NCBI GenBank assembly: GCA_037443945.1
Contig: JBBINH010000002.1
Location: forward strand, 124,001-188,000
Direction: 5' to 3'
Origin: SSF26 sp037443945
GTDB lineage: Bacteria > Chloroflexota > Anaerolineae > J102
Length of the DNA: 64,000 nucleotides
Within the stretch, counting starts at the first letter, position 1, and each line of letters begins with the position of its first letter. Position numbers and translations under genes: made by a program. Below, piece by piece: positions 8,267-15,875 of the stretch. The notes under the pieces are model-generated. The model saw only the letters and a program-made list of their open reading frames with translations. It searched no databases and was not told the DNA's origin.

Positions 8267-9223
8267 TTGGAACCCAAGCGCCGGCCCTTGGTGCTGACTC
8301 TCGGGGCCGTTCTCGCCGTTACCGCCCTTATGCTGGTCGCCGCGTTCCACCTGTGGCCGCTCAACCGCTATGCCCTCGCTACGGCCGGGCGTCTTGTGAA
8401 CCTGGGCGCTGCGCCCGGTTGGTGGCTGTCGCCGACGGCGTCTTGTCAGCCCCTGCAACCTCCGACGGTAACCGCCGGCGCCGTGCAGGCCCGGTTGCAG
8501 CGGCTTTTCGGCATTCAGGCGGCTTTTTGTGGTCAGACCGAGGCGGCGCAGACGGCCTGGCAGGCGGCCGCAGCGGCCCTGCCCGACGACACGAGCCTGA
8601 TGCTGTTTACAGGACAGACCATCGCCGACGAAGCGGTGGTGGGACCGGCGTTGGCGGCCGAGCGCGCCCGGAGCGCTTATGCGCGTGGGGATGAGGAGAA
8701 AGCGGCGCGTTGGTTACAGCAGGCGACGGCCTATCTGGCCGAACCGGCAAACGCCGATTACCGCTCCCTCTATTTTGCCGCCTGCTATGTCTATCGCGGG
8801 CTGCGTCAGCTCGATGCCTCTCTCGACGCCTGTACCAAGTACGTGGCCGTGTCGCCCACCAGCAAGGAGGCCTGGAACCATCTGGCCGCTACCTACCTGG
8901 CCCGCCGCGAATGGGCCGAGGCCGAAGCGGCCTCGCACCGGGCGCTGGCGCTCGATCCCACCTGGTTGCCGGCGGTCGTCAATCTGGTGACGGCCCTCAC
9001 CGCCCAGGGCAAAGAGGAGGCCGCCCTGGCGCTTTACGCTCAGGCCCAGGCCCAGGCCGGCACCGATGCCTGGTCGTCCTATCGTCTGGCGCAGATGGCG
9101 GTGCGGTTGCGACGTTGCGCCGAGGCCCAAACGTATCTCCAGGCGGCAGCCAGCGATCCACCGGAGGCCCTGACCTCGGCGCTGGCAGCCTTGCAGCGGC
9201 GTTTCGAGGCGACCTGCCCTTAG
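8267..9223 (+). CDS. membrane-anchored TPR protein
   Basis: A 318-residue protein with an N-terminal membrane anchor (RRPLVLTLGAVLAVTALMLV, about residues 5-25) followed by an exported region. The C-terminal part contains tetratricopeptide-like helices (SKEAWNHLAATYLARREWAE, then WLPAVVNLVTALTAQGKEEA). The start is TTG 8267 because AAGGAGG lies at 8251-8257, nine bases away. The in-frame ATG at 8111 would overlap the preceding gene and give non-family sequence. It follows the polymerase directly and may scaffold the assembly complex. No enzymatic motif is visible. Confidence 0.7.
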   Translation: MEPKRRPLVLTLGAVLAVTALMLVAAFHLWPLNRYALATAGRLVNLGAAPGWWLSPTASCQPLQPPTVTAGAVQARLQRLFGIQAAFCGQTEAAQTAWQAAAAALPDDTSLMLFTGQTIADEAVVGPALAAERARSAYARGDEEKAARWLQQATAYLAEPANADYRSLYFAACYVYRGLRQLDASLDACTKYVAVSPTSKEAWNHLAATYLARREWAEAEAASHRALALDPTWLPAVVNLVTALTAQGKEEAALALYAQAQAQAGTDAWSSYRLAQMAVRLRRCAEAQTYLQAAASDPPEALTSALAALQRRFEATCP

Positions 9224-9329
9224 CGCCCATCGGCTTACGGCCGTCATTGCAGCGTCTGCTGCGGAGTGGTCGCCGAAGTGCGTTTGGCGGCTGCAAGCCA
9301 GGGTGAAAACCTCTTACGTTGATAGGCCC

Positions 9330-10283
9330 ATGACACCCAAAGTCTCCATTGTCACACCCTCGTTCAATCAGGCGGCTTACCTGGAAGAGACGATTCGCTC
9401 CGTTCTCGAGCAGGATTATCCCAACCTGGAATACATCATCATCGACGGAAACTCCACCGACGGCAGTCAGGCGATCATCCGCAAGTACGCGTCGCGTTTG
9501 GCCTATTGGGTTAGCGAGCCGGATTCAGGCCAATCCGAAGCGATCAACAAGGGTTTCGCCCGCGCCACCGGCGAGATCCTGACCTGGATCTGCTCGGACG
9601 ACACCCTGTTGCCCGGCGCCGTTTCCACCATCGTCCGGTTGTTCGCCCAGCACCCCGATGCTGGGCTTATCTACGGCGATGCCTGGAATACCGACCCGGC
9701 CGGCCGTCGTCTGGGCTTGCGGCGGGGGGTACCCTTCAGCGTGCAGGCGATGACGGTGGATAATCTGGTGCCGCAGCCCGCCGGTTTCTTCACCCGTGCC
9801 GCCTGGGAGCGTTTCGGCCCGCTCAACGAGCAGCTCCATTATGCCATGGACCGCCAGCTCTGGCTGCGCATGAACGGCCGCATCCCCATCTACTACGAGC
9901 CGGTGGTGCTGGCGACCATGCGCCGGCATCCGGCGGCCAAGGGCGAAAAGGACCGCATTCCCCTCAAGCTGGCCGAAAAGGCCATCCTGGACGCCTATTT
10001 TGCCGAACCCGATCTGCCGGCCGCGGCGCTGGCCATGAAGGCCACGGCCTACGGTCGGCTGTATTACTACCTGGGATTGTTTTATCTCCAAAACGGGCAG
10101 TTTGCCGAGGCGGCTGCTGCTCTGCGGACTTCGCTGCGCTGGCAACCGGGGCATCGGCGGGCGCCGGTCGTGTTGGCGCTATGGGCCTCGGCCCGGTTAC
10201 GGCGCCGGAGTCTGGCTTTTGTCTATCCGGCGGTCATGCAGCGCCTGGGTGGTCTGAAGAAACGGTTTGCAGGGTATGGCTAG
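9330..10283 (+). CDS. glycosyltransferase family 2 with TPR-like tail
   Basis: A 317-residue GT-A enzyme. It opens with PKVSIVTPSFNQAAYLEETI, has IIIDGNSTDGS (first Asp of the nucleotide site) and ICSDDTLLPGA (DxD-like metal site, about residues 88-92), and PQPAGFFTRAAW for the acceptor side. The last ~80 residues (YYYLGLFYLQNGQFAEAAAA onward) look like a short TPR-type helical extension, unusual for a minimal GT2. ATG 9330 was chosen; a GTG at 9303 is an alternative. The gene overlaps the following one by 8 bases. It probably adds an interior residue of the repeat unit. Confidence 0.85.
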   Translation: MTPKVSIVTPSFNQAAYLEETIRSVLEQDYPNLEYIIIDGNSTDGSQAIIRKYASRLAYWVSEPDSGQSEAINKGFARATGEILTWICSDDTLLPGAVSTIVRLFAQHPDAGLIYGDAWNTDPAGRRLGLRRGVPFSVQAMTVDNLVPQPAGFFTRAAWERFGPLNEQLHYAMDRQLWLRMNGRIPIYYEPVVLATMRRHPAAKGEKDRIPLKLAEKAILDAYFAEPDLPAAALAMKATAYGRLYYYLGLFYLQNGQFAEAAAALRTSLRWQPGHRRAPVVLALWASARLRRRSLAFVYPAVMQRLGGLKKRFAGYG

Positions 10284-11484
10284 CCCCGCTGCGGCAGTCT
10301 TTTCCTGCCCTCCTGTGCGGTTCATCGACCCCTCGCTGGCGATGTTCCATTACGAGATGGAACTGCTGGCGGCGTTGCAGGCCTACGTCTCCGATCTGGT
10401 GCTGCTCGGCACTCCTGTCCTGCGCGATCCGGACTATCCTCTGCCGGCGACGTTGCCGCCTGTTCAGGGCATTGCCCTGCGTCGGTTGGCCGATAAGCAC
10501 GGTCGGATTGCCGGTAAGTCGGTGCAGGGCTATGAGTACATCCTCAACCGACTCTATAGCCTTGTCGCCGTGGCCCGCTGTCGTCCGCGACCTCTGGTGC
10601 ACGTCCAGTTTTTCTCGCTTTTCGGCCGTAGCGTGTGGGATCGGCCCTGGTTCGGGTGGTTGCGCCGTTTCAGCGCCCGACTGGTCTATACCGTGCATAA
10701 TGTGTTGCCTCACGATCGCGAGCACGATCCAGCCATGGTGGCCCATTACCGCCGGCTCTATCAGCAGGTGGACCATCTCATCGTGCATTCCGAGTATCAG
10801 CGGAGGCTCTTGCGCGAACGGTTGGGAGTGGCCGATGAGCGCATGACGGTGATCCCCCATGGGCCGCTGTTCTATCGCCTGACCTTGCCGCCGCGTCCAG
10901 AAGCGGCCCGGCGCCTGGGATGCCACGGGCCGGGGCCGTATGTGCTCCATTTCGGTCATATGCGGCCCTACAAAGGCACCGAGCTGCTCCTGGAGGCCAT
11001 GGCCGGGGTGGTGCAGCACTATCCCCAGGCCGTTTTGTTGCTGGCCGGACCGGCTACGACCGAACGGAGCCGGGCGTTGCAGGCGTGTATCGACCGATAT
11101 AACCTGGACGGTCATGTCCACGCCCACTTCGGCTATGTGCCCACGGCGACGCTGGCCGCTTACTTTGCCCTGGCCGACGTGGTGGTCATGCCCTATCTGC
11201 AGATCGACCAGAGCGGGGTCCTGCTTTCGGCGCTGGGGCTGGGGTTGCCGGTGATTGCCAGCGACAGCGGCGGGGTCAGCGAGATGATACGGGCCCAGGA
11301 CTTGGGCTATCTGACGCCGGTGGGAGATGGCCAAGCCCTGACCGAGACCCTGTTGGCCGTGCTGGCCTTTCCGGACGAGGCTCGCGCCAAAGCCCGACGG
11401 GCACGGACGTATGTCTGCACCGAGCTGGCCTGGTCGCGCATTGCCGCCGCCACGGTTGCCCTGTATCGGCGGCTGCTCTCGTGA
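10276..11484 (+). CDS. glycosyltransferase family 4
   Basis: A 402-residue GT-B enzyme. The N-lobe contains YTVHNVLPHDREHDPAMV and the linker VIPHGPLFY. The C-lobe has YVLHFGHMRPYKGTELLLEA, and the QSGVLLSALGLGLPVIASD segment stands where the nucleotide-sugar-binding E-x7-E motif normally lies (here S-x-V rather than a clear first Glu). ATG 10276 overlaps the upstream gene by 8 bases and its stop overlaps the next GTG, so it is translationally coupled on both sides. Donor and linkage are not predictable. Confidence 0.85.
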   Translation: MASPAAAVFSCPPVRFIDPSLAMFHYEMELLAALQAYVSDLVLLGTPVLRDPDYPLPATLPPVQGIALRRLADKHGRIAGKSVQGYEYILNRLYSLVAVARCRPRPLVHVQFFSLFGRSVWDRPWFGWLRRFSARLVYTVHNVLPHDREHDPAMVAHYRRLYQQVDHLIVHSEYQRRLLRERLGVADERMTVIPHGPLFYRLTLPPRPEAARRLGCHGPGPYVLHFGHMRPYKGTELLLEAMAGVVQHYPQAVLLLAGPATTERSRALQACIDRYNLDGHVHAHFGYVPTATLAAYFALADVVVMPYLQIDQSGVLLSALGLGLPVIASDSGGVSEMIRAQDLGYLTPVGDGQALTETLLAVLAFPDEARAKARRARTYVCTELAWSRIAAATVALYRRLLS

Positions 11485-12614
11485 CACTGCCCGTTCGGCC
11501 TATGCTGCGCATTCACTGCCTTTTACCGGTGCCGTCGCAACCGCGTTTTCATAAGCGCATTGCCGCTCTGCGCGCGGCCGGGGCGACCGTGGTGGTCTAT
11601 GCGTTCGAGCGGGACTACTTTCAGGGCAAGGCCCGCGACCTGGGTTATCATCGCCTGGGTCGGTTACAGCACGGGAACTACCGCCAACGGTTACCGGCCC
11701 TGCTGCGGGCCGTGCCTTTCCTTTGGCGCCGGACTCGACCCGGGGATATCCTCTACGCTTTTGGTCTGGATATGGCTTTGCTGAGCCTGATGGTGCATGG
11801 GCTGCACGGCGCGCGTACCCATCTTGTGTACGAGTGCGGCGATATCACGCCGATTATGGTGGGGCGTGGACGAAGCAGTCGTTTGCTGCGCTGGCTCGAA
11901 CGCCGGGTATTGGCTGCCGCCATTCGCGTGGTGGTCACGGCGCCGGCTTTCGGCAGCCACTACTTTACCGCCGTTCAGGGCGTGCCGTCGTCGCGGTTGT
12001 TTGTCATCGAAAACAAACTCGATATCATGCTCCCGCGCCCGACGATCTCCCCGCCCTGGGATGGGACACGACCGTTACGACTCGGCTATTTCGGCTTGTT
12101 GCGCGATCGACTCGCCTGGCAGATCATGCGGCGTTGGGCGCAGCAGGCGCCCCAAACCTTGCAGGTCCTGGTGCGAGGTTATCCCTTCGGCATCCCTGAC
12201 CTGCGCGAGGCCGTGGACGTTCAACCCAACATTCATTTCGGCGGTGAGTATGTGTATCCGGATGACCTGCCGGCTTTGTACGGCAATGTGGACCTGGTCT
12301 GGGTGGCTTATCCACGGTCTGTCGGCGATGCCGACGACGGACGCTGGCGGTGGCCGCGCACGAATCGCTTTTACGAAGCCTGTTATTTCGGCGTGCCCAT
12401 GATCGGTCAAATCGGGTCGGCCGACGGTGAGTTGATCGAACGGTATGCCGTCGGGCTTACGGTGGATACGGCGGCGCCGGAAGCGGCCCTGGCGCAGCTC
12501 CAGGCCATCGGCCCGGCCGATCTGGCCCGTTGGCGTGCCAATCTGGCGGCTCTGCCTTCGGAACTGTATCTCTATACCGATGAACACGAGCGACTTTTGG
12601 CAGCTTTACGATGA
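11481..12614 (+). CDS. glycosyltransferase family 4-like
   Basis: A 377-residue protein with the GT-B plan: N-lobe (LRIHCLLPVPSQPRFHKRIA, GDILYAFGLDMALLSLMV, YECGDITPIM) and C-lobe (LRLGYFGLLRDRLAWQIM, DLPALYGNVDLVWVAYP, NRFYEACYFGVPMIGQ). The latter segment resembles the donor site of glycosyltransferases that lack a strict E-x7-E. Start GTG 11481 overlaps the previous TGA; ATG 11502 is an alternative start giving the same domain. It overlaps the oxidoreductase that follows by 4 bases. Moderately divergent, so the precise family is less certain than for its neighbours. Confidence 0.75.
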   Translation: MTLPVRPMLRIHCLLPVPSQPRFHKRIAALRAAGATVVVYAFERDYFQGKARDLGYHRLGRLQHGNYRQRLPALLRAVPFLWRRTRPGDILYAFGLDMALLSLMVHGLHGARTHLVYECGDITPIMVGRGRSSRLLRWLERRVLAAAIRVVVTAPAFGSHYFTAVQGVPSSRLFVIENKLDIMLPRPTISPPWDGTRPLRLGYFGLLRDRLAWQIMRRWAQQAPQTLQVLVRGYPFGIPDLREAVDVQPNIHFGGEYVYPDDLPALYGNVDLVWVAYPRSVGDADDGRWRWPRTNRFYEACYFGVPMIGQIGSADGELIERYAVGLTVDTAAPEAALAQLQAIGPADLARWRANLAALPSELYLYTDEHERLLAALR

Positions 12615-14797
12615 AGCAGCTCATCCAGGAACTGGATAGCGGTCAACTACGCGTGGTTGACGTGCCGGCCCCGGCCCTGCGCCCCGGTTTCGTGCGCGTC
12701 CGCACCGTTGTCTCGCTGGTCTCGGCCGGGACCGAACGGATGATCGCCGATTTTGCCGCCAAGAACCTGCTGCAAAAGGCGCGGGCACGACCTGACCTGG
12801 TCAAGCAGGTTTGGGAAAAGGCGCAGCGCGAGGGGGTGTTGACCGCCTTCAACGCAGCGGCCCGCCGTCTGGAACAACCCATGGCCCTGGGTTATGCCTC
12901 GGCCGGGGTGGTCATCGATGTGGGGGAGGGGGTCGAGGGCTTGTCGCCGGGCGCTCGCGTCGCCTGTGGTGGGGGCGGCTTTGCCGTCCACGCCGAGATC
13001 GTGGCAGTCCCCCACCGGTTGGTTGTGCCTTTACCGGCGACGGTGAGCTTTGAAACCGGGGCTTTTGCCACGTTGGGCGCCATTGCGTTGCAGGGCATAC
13101 GCCTGGCCGGCGTGGAGTTGGGGGCTACCGTCGGCGTGATCGGCCTGGGTTTGTTGGGCCAACTGACCGCGCAGCTCCTGACGGCCGCCGGTTGCCGGGT
13201 GGTGGGCATGGATATCCGCGCCGAACGGGTTGCCCTGGCGCAACGGTTGGGACCGGTGGAAGCCACCACCGATCCGGCGACCTTTGTGAGCCTGTGTCGA
13301 CGTTGGGGCGGCGGCCACGGCGCCGATGCCGTCCTTATCACCGCCGATACGAGCAGCGATGAACCGGTGACTCTGGCCGCCGAGGCTGCCCGCCTTAAGG
13401 CCACGGTCGTGGCCGTGGGCGCCGTAGGGCTCCGGCTCCCGCGCAAGCTCTATTACGAGAAGGAACTTGCCTTTCACGTCTCGCGTTCCTACGGCCCCGG
13501 CCGTTACGATCCCGTCTACGAAGAGCAGGGCCACGACTATCCGTATGCCTATGTGCGCTGGACCGAACAGCGGAACATGGCGGCTTTTGTCGACCTGGCC
13601 GCACGTGGACAGGTGCAGGTGGATGCGCTGATCAGTCATCGCTTTCCTCTCACCGAAGCGGCGCGCGCTTACGATCTGGTGACCGGTCGCGTGGCCGAAC
13701 CCTATCTGGCCATTGTGTTGACCTATGCCGATGAACCCGATCCGTCACCTCAGGTGGTTTTGCCGTCGCGGCCGGCCAAAGTGGTCCCGCAGGCGGCGGT
13801 GCGGCTGGGGGTCTTGGGGGCGGGTACCTATGCCGTAAGCACCTTGCTGCCGGTGTTGAAGGATTTGCCCGGCCTTGTGCCGGTGGGCATCGCCAGCGGT
13901 GGTGGTCTCAGCGCTTACGGCGCCGGACGGCGTTTTGGTTTTGGCTTTGCCGCCACCGGCGAAGAGGCCGTTTTGCAGGATGAGCGCATCAACACCGTCG
14001 CCATCCTCACCCGTCACGACGCCCATGCCCGCCAGGTGCTGGCAGCTTTGCAGGCGGGCAAGCACGTCTTCGTGGAAAAGCCGCTCTGTCTGACCGAAGA
14101 GGAACTGGCCACCATTGCCGCTTGTTATGCCCGTCTGACACCGGCGCCCATGCTGATGGTGGGCTTCAATCGGCGCTTTGCGCCCTTTGTCGTTGCGCTC
14201 AAACGGCATTTGACGGCCGTGGCCGAACCCCTCTACATCTCATGCCGGGTGAACGCCGGTTATCTCCCGCCCGACCACTGGCTGCACGACCCGGCCGTGG
14301 GTGGCGGTCGGCTGGTGGGGGAGGGCTGTCATTTTCTCGATTTGCTGCTCTTTTTGCTGCCTGCCGAACCGGTACGGGTGACGGCGCGGGCCTTGCCCGA
14401 CCACGGACGCTATCGCCAGGACAATTGGGTGGTCACTCTGGAGTGTGCCGATGGCTCGGTGGGCGTCTTGAGCTATCTGGCCAACGGGCATCGCCGCCTG
14501 GGCAAGGAACGCATCGAGGTCTTCGGCGGCGGTCTCAGCGCCGTGCTGGATGATTATCGGTCGTTGGTCATCCATGCGCCCGATCGTAGCTTCCATCGCA
14601 CAGCCCGTCTGGCTCAAGACAAGGGGCATCGGGCCGAGTGGGAGGCCATTGTGGCCCATCTGACGGCCGGGGGACCGGTTCCCATCGCCCCGGAGGCCAT
14701 TTTCCGTTCCATGGCGGTTACCTTTGCCGCCCGGCGCAGTCTGATCACCGGTGAGCCGGTTTCACTGTCTGCTGTAAGCGCTTCCGCCTATGCCTGA
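12611..14797 (+). CDS. bi-domain oxidoreductase (medium-chain dehydrogenase fused to Gfo/Idh/MocA)
   Basis: A 728-residue fusion. Residues 1-370 are a medium-chain dehydrogenase-like domain with the NAD(P) motif VGVIGLGLLGQLTAQLL. Residues ~395-720 are a Gfo/Idh/MocA oxidoreductase with VRLGVLGAGTYA, the cofactor-lysine motif HVFVEKPLCLTEEEL, and the C-terminal fold that binds nucleotide sugars. The first domain has SLVSAGTE where zinc alcohol dehydrogenases carry the catalytic Cys, and the four-Cys structural zinc lobe is absent, so zinc chemistry is unlikely. Such fusions often sit beside heparinase-like genes and WecB in bacterial glycan loci, exactly as here. It probably oxidises or reduces a nucleotide sugar or sugar acid; the substrate is unknown. 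Confidence 0.88.
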   Translation: MKQLIQELDSGQLRVVDVPAPALRPGFVRVRTVVSLVSAGTERMIADFAAKNLLQKARARPDLVKQVWEKAQREGVLTAFNAAARRLEQPMALGYASAGVVIDVGEGVEGLSPGARVACGGGGFAVHAEIVAVPHRLVVPLPATVSFETGAFATLGAIALQGIRLAGVELGATVGVIGLGLLGQLTAQLLTAAGCRVVGMDIRAERVALAQRLGPVEATTDPATFVSLCRRWGGGHGADAVLITADTSSDEPVTLAAEAARLKATVVAVGAVGLRLPRKLYYEKELAFHVSRSYGPGRYDPVYEEQGHDYPYAYVRWTEQRNMAAFVDLAARGQVQVDALISHRFPLTEAARAYDLVTGRVAEPYLAIVLTYADEPDPSPQVVLPSRPAKVVPQAAVRLGVLGAGTYAVSTLLPVLKDLPGLVPVGIASGGGLSAYGAGRRFGFGFAATGEEAVLQDERINTVAILTRHDAHARQVLAALQAGKHVFVEKPLCLTEEELATIAACYARLTPAPMLMVGFNRRFAPFVVALKRHLTAVAEPLYISCRVNAGYLPPDHWLHDPAVGGGRLVGEGCHFLDLLLFLLPAEPVRVTARALPDHGRYRQDNWVVTLECADGSVGVLSYLANGHRRLGKERIEVFGGGLSAVLDDYRSLVIHAPDRSFHRTARLAQDKGHRAEWEAIVAHLTAGGPVPIAPEAIFRSMAVTFAARRSLITGEPVSLSAVSASAYA

Positions 14798-15875
14798 AAT
14801 CCTCCATGTGGTCGGCGCCCGACCCAACTTTATGAAGGCAGCGCCCGTGATGCGGGCGCTGGCCGTCTATGAACAGGTGCAGCAAACGCTGGTCCATACA
14901 GGTCAGCATTACGACGCCACCATGTCGGATGTCTTTTTCGCCCAGTTGGGTCTGCCGGAACCGACGGTCAACCTGGGGGTGGGATCGGGCAGCCATGCCG
15001 TGCAGACGGCCCAGATTATGCTGCGGTTGGAGGAGGTGCTGCAGCAGCGGCGACCCGATTGGGTGGTGGTGTACGGCGATGTCAATTCGACCGTAGCGGC
15101 GGCCCTTGTCTGCGCCAAGTTGCTCATCCCCGTGGCCCATGTCGAAGCGGGACTGCGTTCTTTTGACCGCACCATGCCCGAAGAGATCAATCGGGTGCTG
15201 ACCGATCAGATCGCCGATCTGCTTTTCACCCCTTCGGCCGATGGCGACGCCAATTTGCGGCGCGAAGGGATAGCGCCGGAGAAAATCCACTGCGTGGGCA
15301 ATGTCATGATCGATACCCTGGTGCGGTTGTTGCCGATGACGGCTGCGTGCTGGCAGAACGGCTCGTTGCAGCCCTGGCGTGAGCGCTCCTATGTGCTGGT
15401 CACCTTGCATCGGCCCGCCAATGTGGACGATCCGACGATGCTGGCGGGGCTGATGACGGCTTTGGCCGCCATCGGTCGCCGTGTGCCTGTGTTGTTCCCG
15501 CTCCATCCGCGCACCCGGCGGCGGCTGGAGGCGTTCGGCCTGAACGTGGCCGGGTCGGGCGTCCATCTGTGGGAGCCGCTCTCGTATCTCGACTTTCTGG
15601 CCTTGCAAAGCCGGGCGGCGTTGGTTATCACCGATTCAGGCGGTATTCAGGAGGAAACGACCTATCTCGGCGTGCCTTGCCTGACCGTACGCGACAACAC
15701 CGAACGGCCTATCACGGTGACGATGGGGACGAACATCCTCGTCGGCCGCGATCCGGCGCGATTGCAGGCCGAGGCGCATCGTATCCTCGACGGCGATGTC
15801 AAGAGGGGGACCGTACCACCGTTGTGGGATGGTCGCGCTGCGGAACGGGTGGCCGCCATTCTCAGCCGCCTATGA
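14790..15875 (+). CDS. wecB: UDP-N-acetylglucosamine 2-epimerase (non-hydrolysing)
   Basis: A 361-residue protein matching WecB/MnaA over its full length: GARPNFMKAAPVMRAL at the N-terminus, VVYGDVNSTVAAALV, HVEAGLRSFDRTMPEEINR (catalytic acidic residues), and the C-terminal UDP-binding ITDSGGIQEETTYLGVPCL with RDNTERP. It interconverts UDP-GlcNAc and UDP-ManNAc in the cytoplasm. With the WecC-type dehydrogenase at 31548 it would supply UDP-ManNAc uronate. ATG 14790 overlaps the preceding gene by 8 bases, and its stop overlaps the next ATG. Confidence 0.95.
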   Translation: MPEILHVVGARPNFMKAAPVMRALAVYEQVQQTLVHTGQHYDATMSDVFFAQLGLPEPTVNLGVGSGSHAVQTAQIMLRLEEVLQQRRPDWVVVYGDVNSTVAAALVCAKLLIPVAHVEAGLRSFDRTMPEEINRVLTDQIADLLFTPSADGDANLRREGIAPEKIHCVGNVMIDTLVRLLPMTAACWQNGSLQPWRERSYVLVTLHRPANVDDPTMLAGLMTALAAIGRRVPVLFPLHPRTRRRLEAFGLNVAGSGVHLWEPLSYLDFLALQSRAALVITDSGGIQEETTYLGVPCLTVRDNTERPITVTMGTNILVGRDPARLQAEAHRILDGDVKRGTVPPLWDGRAAERVAAILSRL

